Of a DNA stretch of 64,000 nucleotides, positions 11,970-20,616 are shown piece after piece (positions within the stretch are counted from its first letter, which is position 1; the number at the start of each line of letters is the position of its first letter). The position numbers and the translations under genes were made by a program. Under the pieces are notes generated by a model that worked only from the letters and a program-made list of their open reading frames with translations, was not told the DNA's origin and did not search any database. This stretch comes from CAIYRG01 sp963747255. Lineage in GTDB: Bacteria; Pseudomonadota; Alphaproteobacteria; Micropepsales; Micropepsaceae. Location of the stretch: assembly GCA_963747255.1 (NCBI GenBank), contig CAVVEG010000005.1:186001-250000 (forward strand), read 5' to 3'.

Positions 11970-13020
11970 AGCGTTTTCACGATTGATGGAATCGGAGGGA
12001 TTTCCTATTCGGGGCAATTTCTAATTCGTGGTTCTCATGATTGATTCGGGATGAGGACCAAAATGGGCAGGCCCTATTCGCAGGATTTGCGTGATCGCGT
12101 GCTGGTTTCGATCGATGGCGGGATGTCTGCTTCAGAGGCGGCCGAGCTGTTCCGGGTCGATGTGTCCTACATTTACAAGGTGCTGATCCGGCGGCGCACG
12201 ACCGGGATCACGACGGCGCGGCCCTGGGCGGCGGGTGCGCGGCCCAAGCTCAAGGACCACGAGGAGAGGCTGCGCGGCCACGTCACAGAGTTCTCCGATG
12301 CAACGCTTGAAGAGATCCGGGCATGGCTCATGGCCGAGCATGACCTCAAGGTGAGCATCGGCTGTCTTTGGAACACGCTCAAGCGGATGCGATTGCCGTT
12401 AAAAAAAAGTCGCAGCACGCCGCCGAGCAAGACCGCGAAGACGTCGCCGAGGAGCGCAGAGCCTGGCATGCGGCTCAAGGCGAGCTGAACATGGAGCGTC
12501 TCGTCTTCATCGACGAGACCGGCGCACAAACCAACATGGCACGGCGCTACGGGCGGGCGCCGCGCGGCGAGCGTCTCATCTCGAAAGTGCCGTGGGGACA
12601 TTGGAAGACCATTACCTTCGTCGCCGCCCTCAAATGGGACCGCATTACGGCGCCTGCTGTCTTCGACGGCCCGATGGATGGGGATTGTTTCCTTGCCTAT
12701 GTCGAGCAGGTCCTCGCACCGGCGCTTCTGCCGGGCGACATTGTCGTCATGGACAATCTCGCAAGCCACAAGGTCGCCGGCATCGAGGAGGCCATCGAGG
12801 CAACGGGCGCTGCGTTGCGATATCTGCCGCCCTATTCACCCGACCTCAATCCGATCGAACAGGCGATCTCGAAGCTCAAATCACATCTGCGCAAGGATGC
12901 CGCGCGAACTCTCGAAACCCTCATCGAGGCGATCGCAAACGCACTCAAAAAGTTCACACCGCAAGAGTGCGCCAACTTCATCACAAATGCCGGCTATCGC
13001 CACCAATTATGAAAATGCTC
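11969..13020 (+). mobile_element. IS630-family insertion sequence
   Basis: The 1052-bp element has imperfect terminal inverted repeats (GAGCGTTTTCACGATTG at the left against GAGCATTTTCATAATTG read inward from the right). A duplicated TA flanks it at 11967-11968 and 13021-13022, as expected for this family. The left TA belongs to the mutL stop codon. TA followed by G occurs at both ends, so the insertion leaves TAG intact. It carries one transposase gene read through a frameshift. Confidence 0.9.
12063..13012 (+). CDS. IS630 family transposase (two frames joined by -1 frameshift)
   Basis: DDE transposase. The first frame (12063-12488) begins MGRPYSQDLRDRVL and carries the helix-turn-helix region. 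The second (from about 12400 to 13012) carries the catalytic core with LVFIDETGAQTNM (first Asp), VVMDNLASHK (second Asp) and PPYSPDLNPIEQ (Glu). The frames join at a run of eight A (TTAAAAAAAAG at about 12399-12409), a typical slippery site for programmed -1 frameshifting in this family. The fused product is complete and looks functional. ATG at 12063 has GAGG upstream and matches the usual family start. Confidence 0.85.
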
Positions 13021-13042
13021 TAGGCGCTCGTCAATAAATGAG

Positions 13043-13328
13043 TCATACAGTTTTCCGCCGCCGTATCTGTTTCTTGGGAATTGGCGAGATGGTGTAGTTC
13101 CATTCGCCGTGGAAGGCATGTGGAAAGATATTGACTGCGGCGAGCTGGGCGTCCGGAATTTTGACGGCCTTGGGATATTCTTTTCGTCGAGCTCGGCGCG
13201 AACCTTGAGGCCGGTTTTGGTTGTTGTGGCGGCGATCAATTCGACGATGGTGCGATAGCTGCGCAAGGGTTTGCCGCGCCAGTTGATGGTGATGAACGAG
13301 AAGAGACGATGCTCGATCTTGTTCCACT
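13043..13328 (-). pseudogene. ISAzo13 family transposase, C-terminal part
   Basis: The reverse strand codes WNKIEHRLFSFITINWRGKPL, then an ATTTKTGL segment, and after one lost base near codon LDEKN the family ending AAVNIFPHAFHGEWNY. The other part of the gene lies at 22868-23818. The two join at the codon for Lys in GTS-K-WNK once the group II intron (13329-22867) is removed. Reconstructed length is about 408 aa, normal for the family. The one-base deletions and the intron make it non-functional. Confidence 0.8.
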
Positions 13329-13880
13329 GTGTGCTGCAGAAACATGTGAGGAAAGGAGTAATGCCCCGAAATCATATGGAAGCTGATTGAAAGATGATGG
13401 TCGGCCCATCGACATCGACTTTCAGGAGTAGGTGTCAAACCACCCCAAGCCGCTGCGGTTAAGGGTCGCGGTGGTGAGCGTTGGGGCTAAAGTGCGGGGA
13501 ATACCTGTGCTGGTAGGTGTCAGAGAGACGAGCGCAAGCAAACCTTCCGCTGACGCGTCGTTAAGATCCAGGTGTCGTCGAAACCTGAGGCGAGTGGAAC
13601 CTCCGGGAAAAGCCTGTCGGAAGCCCTGAATACTGGGCAGGCGGCGACCGGCGTAAAGGGGGCGTGAATCTGACACAGGCTTTCAAACGGAACTGCAGGA
13701 ACCAGTCGCTTCAATGCCAAGGGAGAAGTGCAAGTGGTTGAAGCCACGAGGCGAGCGTACCGATGTGGAGCACTGGGGCGGACCGATCCGTACGAGCAAT
13801 GAAGACCTGGTAATGGGGTCGGAGCAAAGGGATCGGGTCAGGACGTTGTTTCAGCGTGCAACCGGAAACGGGATGAAGCG

Positions 13881-14312
13881 ATGGATGCAACAAAGACGAA
13901 GCCGTTCAATATTGACAAGAAGCTAGTGTACGACGGCTACAAAGCGGTCAAAGCCAATGCGGGTGCCGCCGGAGTTGATAAGCAGACGCTGGAGGACTTC
14001 GACAAGGATCTGATGAGCAATCTCTATAAGATCTGGAATCGGATGAGTTCTGGCTCCTACTTTCCACCACCGGTACGCGCTGTCGCCATTCCCAAAAAGA
14101 CTGGCGGACAGCGTATTTTAGGTGTGCCCACAGTGGCGGATCGTGTGGCTCAAATGGTGGTGAAGCAGATATTGGAAAGGACGCTGGAACCCCTCTTCAT
14201 GGCGGATTCCTATGGTTATCGACCCAACAAGTCAGCGTTGGATGCCGTAGAAATCACGAGTCGGCGATGCCGGCAGCATGACTGGGTGCTAGAGTTCGAC
14301 ATCCGTGGCCTG
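13881..14312 (+). pseudogene. ltrA: Group II intron maturase/reverse transcriptase, part 1 of 3
   Basis: The N-terminal RT palm and fingers begin MDATKTKPFNIDKKLVYDGY and contain the RT motifs RAVAIPKKTGGQRILGVPT, GYRPNKSA and WVLEFDIRG. The frame is cut after codon CTG at 14310 by a serine-recombinase element. The continuation is at 19727. Parts 1-3 sum to 1251 nt, which is 417 codons including the stop, with no frame change. Confidence 0.88.
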
Positions 14313-14341
14313 TTGGATCGTGCTGCATACTGCACCCCAGC

Positions 14342-16555
14342 TTATGAAGCTTGGTTGAAGAGTTCGGGTTGTGAGCCGATGAGCTTGAGGCGCAAGCCTT
14401 TTTTGCGTCCGCATCGGACATGGATGGCTTCGATCTCGCCGCGCTTGACACGCTGCCACACGGTCTGCCGGGAAACGCCCAGCCGTCGCATGGCTTGGTA
14501 CATGGTGAGATAGCCCTCGGGAGCTTCTTCAGCGACGCGTGCGCGCAAATCGTCGGTGAGTCGGATGCGCCAGGGCGCGCCGGGTGTCAACTGCTCGCCG
14601 GCGATGATGCCGTCGTTGAGCCAGCGATGAACGGTCGAAGCTGCAACGCCGAGTGCCGCCGACGTTTGCTTGATCGTTGCCAGCTCGCCTTCGGGCGCTG
14701 TAGGCGGTGACGCGAAGCATGCGATGCTCCAATGCCGACGCAAATTGCCGACATGATTGGCGGTGAAGCGGTGGCCATAAGCGGTCCTGCGCGTCTGACG
14801 ATTGAGAATGCCGGCAATCACCGCGTCGGGATAGTGAGCGGCCAGACGACGCACCAGCGCGACGGTATCTTCATCGGTACGCACCGTTGCTGGGCGGCGA
14901 CGCGGCAGGTCGAGATCGATCTCGGCGAGTGCGCCGCCGCGCCAACGCAGGGTGAGGTGGGCACGGCATTCGTTCTTGTGGATCGCGATGATGACCTCTT
15001 CGATCAATGTACGGAGTAGTTCTTTTTTGTCGCGCGCCGAGGTCGCCGGCGCTTGCCAGGCCTTGAAGAGGTCGGAGCCGAGTGCGAGCAGACGGCAGCG
15101 CTCGTCCCGAGTCAGCGTCTTGGGCCGCAGCTGTTCGCGGCGCGCGAGTTCCGACTTGGCGTTGTTGAGTTCGCGCAGACATCTCTCCCACTCGGCTTCG
15201 AGGCCACGGGCCACGAGGCGGTTGTCGGGATCCACGGCACGATAGCGGCGTTCCGCCCGCTGCGTCTCGTAGCTGGCGCGCTCCACAGCGAGACGATGCT
15301 GCATCAGAGCGCCATCGTGATCGGTTTCCAACCGCTCCGCTGCGGCGAGTGCCGCTGTGACGCCTTGAGGCGTCAGCGCGGCAAGCACGGCACGCGCCAC
15401 CGCCTCGTCGATTTGCATGGCTCCGATGCTGAGGCAGTACACGCCGCGGCCATTTGTGATGGTCTTGCCAGCGCAGTGATAGCCGGCAGAGGCGGTGCGG
15501 CCGGTGTAGTGCGTGCGCAATTTGCGTCCGCACTGTCCGCACACGGCCAAGCCTTGCAAGAGGGCGCGACCTTCTCTCACAGCGCCAGCCCCGAATTGAT
15601 GCGGACGCGGATGGGTATTGGCCGCGGTGCGAGCGCGATTGGCTTCGTAGGTGTTCCAATCGATGAAGCCTTTGTGGTGCTCGCGGATGAAAACTGGCCA
15701 CTGCGCCAAAGGCAGCTTGCGCGTGCGCTTCCTGCGCTGCCCCGTCGCATCGAGCACGATCTCGTGACGGGTTTTGCCGTAAGCATAGACGCCCGCATAA
15801 ACCGGATTCGTGAGGACATGGTAGATGGCGATGTAACTCGGGTCGACCCATCGGATCTCGGCGCCGTAGTAGCGTTGCAGAGGGAAGGACAGGCCTTCGG
15901 CTCGGAACCAGAGCCAGACGCGGCGCACCGAGCCAAGTTCTGCGAAGCGCGCGAAGACGGCACGGATCGCGGCCAGGACGGCTTCATCGGGATGGAAGCG
16001 CACTTCGCCCTCCTCCTCGCCCCAGACAAAGCCCACTGGAAGGCCGCGGCGCAGTTCGCCGCGAGCGGCCTTGTTGCGGATTCCGCCCAAGAGCCGCGCC
16101 CGCAGCACATACAACTCGGCCTCGCTCATGGTGCCCTTGAGCCCAAGCAGCAGCCGGTCGTTGAACAGCGCCGGATGATAGATGCCGTCGGCATCGCCGA
16201 TGAGGGTATCGGTGAGGCCGCACAGATCGAGCAGGCGATACCAATCGGCATTGTTGCGGGCGAGCCGCGAGACTTCGAGGCCGAGCACAAGACCGACGTG
16301 GCCGAGCGCGACCTCTGCGGTGAGCCGTGCGAAGCCGCTGCGCTCGACATGGCCTGCGCCGGAAACACCGAGGTCCTCGTCGATGACGACGACGAGCTCG
16401 GATGGCCATCCAAGCTCGGCCGCTTTGGAGACCAAAGCGTATTGACGCTGTGTCGATTTGCGATTGTGCTCGACTTGAGCGGCAGTGGATTGGCGCAGAT
16501 AGACGTAAGCGGCACGGCCGAGATGGGTGGTGTTGATCTTGGCAGCGTCATTCAT
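14342..16555 (-). CDS. Large serine recombinase with C-terminal helix-turn-helix extension
   Basis: The 737-aa site-specific recombinase has an N-terminal resolvase domain (YLRQSTAAQ with the catalytic Ser, SRLARN with the paired Arg, GTMSEAELYVL), a recombinase domain (~170-270), a zinc ribbon (CGQCGRKL...YHCAG), a coiled coil (~400-460) and a long C-terminal extension. The extension carries two helix-turn-helix motifs (SAALGVAASTVHRWL and MRRLGVSRQTVWQR). It ends 28 nt from the element edge. The start overlaps the stop of the upstream 52-aa gene. All expected catalytic motifs are present, so it may be active. Confidence 0.88.
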   Translation of the reverse strand: MNDAAKINTTHLGRAAYVYLRQSTAAQVEHNRKSTQRQYALVSKAAELGWPSELVVVIDEDLGVSGAGHVERSGFARLTAEVALGHVGLVLGLEVSRLARNNADWYRLLDLCGLTDTLIGDADGIYHPALFNDRLLLGLKGTMSEAELYVLRARLLGGIRNKAARGELRRGLPVGFVWGEEEGEVRFHPDEAVLAAIRAVFARFAELGSVRRVWLWFRAEGLSFPLQRYYGAEIRWVDPSYIAIYHVLTNPVYAGVYAYGKTRHEIVLDATGQRRKRTRKLPLAQWPVFIREHHKGFIDWNTYEANRARTAANTHPRPHQFGAGAVREGRALLQGLAVCGQCGRKLRTHYTGRTASAGYHCAGKTITNGRGVYCLSIGAMQIDEAVARAVLAALTPQGVTAALAAAERLETDHDGALMQHRLAVERASYETQRAERRYRAVDPDNRLVARGLEAEWERCLRELNNAKSELARREQLRPKTLTRDERCRLLALGSDLFKAWQAPATSARDKKELLRTLIEEVIIAIHKNECRAHLTLRWRGGALAEIDLDLPRRRPATVRTDEDTVALVRRLAAHYPDAVIAGILNRQTRRTAYGHRFTANHVGNLRRHWSIACFASPPTAPEGELATIKQTSAALGVAASTVHRWLNDGIIAGEQLTPGAPWRIRLTDDLRARVAEEAPEGYLTMYQAMRRLGVSRQTVWQRVKRGEIEAIHVRCGRKKGLRLKLIGSQPELFNQAS

Positions 16556-16834
16556 CTGCCGCCTCCGTTTGGCTGCTTGTCGCCAGCGATTGCAGAATGA
16601 TGCGCGTCAGAGTCTCCAGGGCTGCGGCGCGCGCTTGGGGAGCCAGTGCGGCGCGACAAACAAGATGAGAATCGCGCGTCAATCAGGATGAGAAGCAGCC
16701 AGTCCGGCAACGCAAGGAGGGCGTAGCCCGACTGGAGTTGCCGGACTGGCTGAAGTGTTTTTCAGGAGCGCTATCCCGGTGGTCGTGGCCGGTCTTGTGG
16801 CGAGTTTGTTCCTCACTTCGTGAGGGACTGATTC

Positions 16835-18373
16835 GTGCCAGGCCGCCATGTAACCGATCACCAGATGAGGCTCTTCATGAAGTTCCGACAGACAGATCCC
16901 ATAGTGGCCGCGGCGGCGAAGGCATCGATCAGCCTGGCTACGGCCTATCGCATTGAGGCGGACCCGAGATTGCCGTCGCAAAAGAAGGCGCCGCGGGAAC
17001 GGCGCAGGCCCGACCCGCTGGCGGAGATTTTCGACGCCGAGATCGTGCCCATGCTGATGGCTGCTCCCGGCCTTCGCGCGATCGCCATTTTCGAGGAGAT
17101 GACACGGCGGCATCCCGAACTGGGTGGGGGCGTCCGCCGCACGCTGGAACGGCGCATCCGCACCTGGCGCGCCATTCACGGCGCCGAGCGCGAAGTCATT
17201 TTCCGGCAGGTGCACGAGCCCGGCCGGCTGGGGCTTTCGGATTTCACCGGCATGGACGATGCCGGTATCACCATTCAAGGCCAGGCGCTCGATCACCGGC
17301 TCTACCATTTCCGGCTCGCCTATTCCGGCTTCGAGCACGCCCATGTCGTGCTCGGCGGCGAGAGTTTTGTCGCCTTGGCCGAAGGGCTGCAGAATGCTTT
17401 GTGGTCGCTCGGCGGCGCGCCGCGCGAGCACCGCACCGACAGCCTTTCGGCGGCTTTCCGCAATCTCGACGCCTGCGCCCGTATCGACCTGACGCGCCGC
17501 TACGAGGAGCTGTGCAGCCATTACGGCATGCAGCCCACGCGCAACAACACTGGTGTCGCCCATGAGAACGGCGCTATCGAAGGCCCCCACGGCCATCTCA
17601 AGCGCGCCATCAAGGACGCTCTTCTGATGCGCGGCTCCTCCGAGTTCGGCGAACTCGCCAATTATCGCCGCTTCATCGACGAGATCGTCAGCCGCCGCAA
17701 TGCGCGCAACGGCAAACGCATCGATATCGAGCACCCTGAACTGCAACCTCTGCCCGGACGGCGAACCTCCGATTGCGAGGAGGTGAGCGTGCGTGTCGCT
17801 TCTTCCGGCGGCTTCACCTTGCGCAAAGTCTTCTACACCGTGCCGTCCCGCCTCATCGGCCACCGGCTCCGCGTGCGCCTGTTCGACGACAGGCTCGATA
17901 TCTTCATCGGCGGCACGCTTCTGATGACGCTGCCGCGCGGCAGGGCCTGCCCCAAAACCGGCAAGCACGACCAGGTCGTCGATTATCGCCATGTCATTCA
18001 TTCCCTACGCAGGAAACCCATGGCGCTCTTGAGCCTCGTCTATCGCAACCAGCTCTTTCCGCGCGAAGCCTACCAGCGAACTTTCGACGCGCTGCTCGCG
18101 CGTCTGCCGGAGCGGCAGGCCTGCCGCATCATGGTCGATCTGCTCGCCCTGGCCCATGAGCGCGGTTGCGAGAGCGAACTCGCCGACAAGCTCTCTGCCG
18201 GTCTCGATGGAGCACTACTGCCGGACATGGCCACTTTGCGCGCGCACTTCGCGCCTGATCCCGCGGCTCTGCCTGCCGTCGTGATCCGCCTGGCTCCGCT
18301 CAACGCCTACGAAGCCCTGATCGGCGATCGCCATGGCAATGCGCCGGCCATGCCGGCGGGAGACGCAGCATGA
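16835..18373 (+). CDS. istA: IS21 family transposase IstA
   Basis: The 512-aa transposase starts at GTG (MPGRHVTDHQMRL), with helix-turn-helix residues AAAAKASISLATAYR near the N-terminus and an rve integrase core. The catalytic triad is read as Asp in GLSDFTGMD, Asp in REHRTDSLS and Glu in NGAIEGPHGHLK. It overlaps istB by 4 nt (ATGA). No disruption is seen. Confidence 0.92.
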   Translation: MPGRHVTDHQMRLFMKFRQTDPIVAAAAKASISLATAYRIEADPRLPSQKKAPRERRRPDPLAEIFDAEIVPMLMAAPGLRAIAIFEEMTRRHPELGGGVRRTLERRIRTWRAIHGAEREVIFRQVHEPGRLGLSDFTGMDDAGITIQGQALDHRLYHFRLAYSGFEHAHVVLGGESFVALAEGLQNALWSLGGAPREHRTDSLSAAFRNLDACARIDLTRRYEELCSHYGMQPTRNNTGVAHENGAIEGPHGHLKRAIKDALLMRGSSEFGELANYRRFIDEIVSRRNARNGKRIDIEHPELQPLPGRRTSDCEEVSVRVASSGGFTLRKVFYTVPSRLIGHRLRVRLFDDRLDIFIGGTLLMTLPRGRACPKTGKHDQVVDYRHVIHSLRRKPMALLSLVYRNQLFPREAYQRTFDALLARLPERQACRIMVDLLALAHERGCESELADKLSAGLDGALLPDMATLRAHFAPDPAALPAVVIRLAPLNAYEALIGDRHGNAPAMPAGDAA

Positions 18374-19206
18374 AGACGAACAACGCCATCGATACCGCAA
18401 GGCTCGGCCTGCTTCTCAACGAGCTGCGATTGCCCGCCATCAAGAGCATGTGGCCAAGATTCGCCGAACAGGCCGACAAGGAAGGTTGGCCCGCCGCCCG
18501 TTTCCTCGGCGCCATCGCCGAACACGAGTTGGCTGAACGCGATCGCCGGCGCATCGAGCGGCATCTGGCCGAGGCACGCCTTCTGCCGGGCAAAACCCTC
18601 GACAGCTTCCAGTTCGACACCGTGCCGATGATCTCCAAGGCCCAGGTCATGGCCATCACCGCCGGTGACACATGGCTCGAGAAGGGCGCCAACCTGCTCC
18701 TCTTCGGTCCGCCCGGTGGCGGCAAAAGCCATCTCGCTTCCGCCATCGGCCTTGCTCTCATCGAAAACGGTTGGCGCGTGCTCTTCACCCGAACAACCGA
18801 TCTCGTCCAGAAGCTCCAGCTGGCGCGCCGTGAACTCGGCCTCGAAGCCGCTATCAACCGGCTCGACCGCTTTCATCTCCTGATCCTCGATGATCTGGCC
18901 TATGTCACCAAGGATCAGGCCGAGACCAGCGTGCTCTTCGAGCTCATCAGCGCCCGGTATGAGCGCCGCTCCATGCTGATCACCGCCAACCAGCCATTCG
19001 GCGAATGGGGAAAGGTCTTTCCCGATCCCGCCATGACGCTCGCCGCCGTCGACCGGCTCGTCCATCACGCCACCATCTTCGAGATGAACGTCGAAAGCTA
19101 CAGGCGGCGCCAAGCCCTCGAAAAAAAGCGCGGGCCAGGACGGCCCGCCTCACACGCTACACCCGCCAACATCGCCGCCGCTGACGCGCCGCGACAATCA
19201 ACCTGA
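18370..19206 (+). CDS. istB: IS21 helper ATPase IstB
   Basis: The 278-aa AAA+ ATPase regulates IstA. It has Walker A LLFGPPGGGKSH (aa ~114-125), Walker B LLILDDLAYV and a sensor-1 region SMLITANQPF. Length and order match the family. The tail is Ala/Pro rich. It is translationally coupled to istA. Confidence 0.92.
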   Translation: MKTNNAIDTARLGLLLNELRLPAIKSMWPRFAEQADKEGWPAARFLGAIAEHELAERDRRRIERHLAEARLLPGKTLDSFQFDTVPMISKAQVMAITAGDTWLEKGANLLLFGPPGGGKSHLASAIGLALIENGWRVLFTRTTDLVQKLQLARRELGLEAAINRLDRFHLLILDDLAYVTKDQAETSVLFELISARYERRSMLITANQPFGEWGKVFPDPAMTLAAVDRLVHHATIFEMNVESYRRRQALEKKRGPGRPASHATPANIAAADAPRQST

Positions 19207-19312
19207 AAAAATCCTTGCCTGCGAAACAGAAACCTCGCAATCATCCCAACGCTGCGACACCGGATTCTCATCCTGATCGTCGCTCGCCTCTCATCCAGTT
19301 TGTCGCGCTACA

Positions 19313-19707
19313 AGCCAGTTCGTCCCATGGCGCCGCCGCCGGAGCGGGAGGTTCGAGAAACGCCAGAATCAGTTGCATGGCTGCTCTCCTCTTTGAGGGC
19401 TGGCTGCGGACTCGCAGCGCGGCCAAGCAGAGCGTCGATGATCGCGCGCGCCTGGAGCAAATCGACGAGTGTGGCGAGAGCGTGCTCGGGCTGATTTGCG
19501 CAGGCGATATGCGATTGACTTGGGACTTGCGCTTTATCCCAATCGGTCCAACTTGCTGGAACCAGCGAGCGACTGCCGTCTGGAAGCACGATGAGCAATT
19601 GCAGTACGCCGCGTCGACGTATCGTGCTGATGACTTCGAGACTGCGGCCCTCAAACGGATGCCGCTCGCGCAGAATTGCTACCCTGCTTGGAATCTCGCG
19701 GAGATGG
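19313..19707 (-). pseudogene. DUF5372-like gene of the recombinase element, 3' end cut by IS21
   Basis: The reverse strand reads RERHPFEGRSLEVIS then VLPDGSRSLVPASWTDW, a pattern I associate with DUF5372 proteins encoded upstream of this recombinase type. No good start codon is visible at the 5' side, so the start is approximate. The reading frame overlaps the 52-aa gene and runs into IS21, where it meets a stop. It probably belongs to one operon with the recombinase at 14342. Confidence 0.55.
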
Positions 19708-19726
19708 GTAGTGTGTCGCCGTGTTC

Positions 19727-19882
19727 TTCGATTCCATGGCCCATTCTTGGATTATCCGCTTCCTCGAACACCGTATCGCGGACAAGCGTATTCTTCGCCT
19801 CGTGGCGAAGTGGCTGAAAGTCGGCATCGTCGAAGATGGGCGCGTGACACGGGGTTCGCGTGGCACTCCGCAAGGCGCAGTG
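19727..19882 (+). pseudogene. ltrA: Group II intron maturase, part 2 of 3
   Basis: Central RT segment: FDSMAHSWIIRFLEHRI, KWLKVGIVEDG and SRGTPQGAVV. It continues the frame of the 13881 piece and is cut again after the codon for Val in GAVV by the second serine-recombinase element. The YADD-bearing part resumes at 22128. Confidence 0.88.
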
Positions 19883-19884
19883 GT

Positions 19885-19910
19885 CACTCCCCTTACACAA
19901 AAGGTAACTT
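19885..19910 (+). repeat. Left terminal inverted repeat, 26 bp
   Basis: Perfect inverse match to 22102-22127. It starts CACTCCCCTTAC and ends AGGTAACTT. It marks the left edge of the recombinase element inside the maturase gene. Confidence 0.92.
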
Positions 19911-19991
19911 CCAGTTCGAACGTGTAGTGACAGGATGGCGGGGATGTTCCGTGCTTGATTTACGTCTCAAGAGGTAATATGTTTATGTCGC

Positions 19992-20321
19992 ATGACTCGT
20001 TCGACCAAAGCCGACAAGGCGAGGCAGCTAAACGCTGCTTACCGTTTGCTCGAACGCAACACGGAGTTGCCCGAGGCAGCTCAGAGACTATCGCAGGAGT
20101 TCGACTTATCGTTGCGTCAGGCCTATCGATACCTCGAACAAGCTGCCAAGCTAGATCGACCGGTCGAAGTGCAGCAAGCCAGCGTACCGATCACGCTCAA
20201 ACTCCCGCCCAGCACCATTCGTGTATTGCATTGGTACGCAAAAAGAACTGGCTTGACGCTGGGCGAGATTGTGACGCGCGCACTGACTCACTTTCTCAGT
20301 GCCCTACGCAGGCATGGCTGA
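19992..20321 (+). CDS. Small DNA-binding accessory protein (HTH plus ribbon-helix-helix-like)
   Basis: The 109-aa basic protein has an N-terminal half AAQRLSQEFDLSLRQAYRYL that looks like a helix-turn-helix. The C-terminal half, SVPITLKLPPSTIRVLHWYA followed by TLGEIVTRAL, resembles a ribbon-helix-helix domain. It precedes the recombinase in the same element and strand, so a role as regulator or directionality partner is likely but inferred. The start has only a distant GAGG. Confidence 0.65.
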   Translation: MTRSTKADKARQLNAAYRLLERNTELPEAAQRLSQEFDLSLRQAYRYLEQAAKLDRPVEVQQASVPITLKLPPSTIRVLHWYAKRTGLTLGEIVTRALTHFLSALRRHG

Positions 20322-20616
20322 GGGGCGTAGCCGAAGAGGTGTCCTTCACGTCCAGCTCGACTATGCATTTGATCGTCTGCGCGGGCCAAAGCTGGCACAG
20401 GCTTATGAAATTCTCGTGCCTGGGCGCGAGCGGCGTGCCGGCGTGCCTGTAAAGGAGATCGATTATGACGATGGCAGCGATTTATGCCCGGGTCTCCTCG
20501 GAGCAGCAGCGCGAGGAGCATACGATTGCAAGCCAGACGGCGGCGCTGATCGAGTTCGCGGCGAGCAAAGATCTCCAAGTCCCGCGGGAGTGGGTCTTCG
20601 AAGACGAAGGCTATAG
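20314..20616 (+). CDS. Possible small overlapping gene of the recombinase element
   Basis: The open frame reads MAEGRSRRGVLHVQLDYAFD and then LAQAYEILVPGRERR. It overlaps the end of the accessory gene by 8 nt and the start of the recombinase by about 150 nt. The coding-like N-terminal half suggests a real small protein, but the overlap with the recombinase frame makes its C-terminal half doubtful. Confidence 0.3.
   Translation: MAEGRSRRGVLHVQLDYAFDRLRGPKLAQAYEILVPGRERRAGVPVKEIDYDDGSDLCPGLLGAAARGAYDCKPDGGADRVRGEQRSPSPAGVGLRRRRL

Larger units (their letters stand above)
16647..19312 (+). mobile_element. IS21-family insertion sequence
   Basis: The 2666-bp element starts TGCGGCGCGACAAAC and ends with the inverse of TGTAGCGCGACAAAC. 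Further subterminal copies of GATGAGAA lie at both ends, typical of IS21. A six-base target duplication AGCCAG flanks it (16641-16646 and 19313-19318). It encodes overlapping istA and istB. Both genes are intact, so this is probably the youngest insertion in the stack. Confidence 0.92.
16548..19378 (-). pseudogene. 52-aa accessory gene of the recombinase element, split by IS21
   Basis: Exon-like halves at 19319-19378 and 16548-16646 (reverse strand) join, after removal of IS21 and one target repeat, into 53 codons including TGA: MQLILAFLEPPAP ... TSSQTEAADE. The C-terminal end overlaps the recombinase start by 8 nt, suggesting translational coupling. The product is small and helical with a Pro-rich start. 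Its function is unknown to me; the same gene order occurs in related recombinase elements, as I recall. Confidence 0.7.
14313..19726 (-). mobile_element. Three-gene large-serine-recombinase element (split by IS21)
   Basis: The insertion lies in the maturase codon order GGC-CTG/TTC-GAT. The dinucleotide TT is present at both edges (14313-14314 and 19727-19728), consistent with a serine-recombinase crossover core. Removing 5414 bp restores the frame exactly. On the reverse strand it codes a DUF5372-like protein, a 52-aa protein and a 737-aa recombinase with overlapping ends. The edges show only weak inverted similarity. An IS21 copy (16647-19312) interrupts the small gene. Confidence 0.78.

Noticed and set aside
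15053..16600. 515-codon forward frame opposite the first serine recombinase
   Set aside because: The reverse strand has full recombinase motifs; the forward frame has none.
16679..18001. 440-codon minus frame under istA
   Set aside because: Shadow of istA, whose catalytic triad and length are normal.
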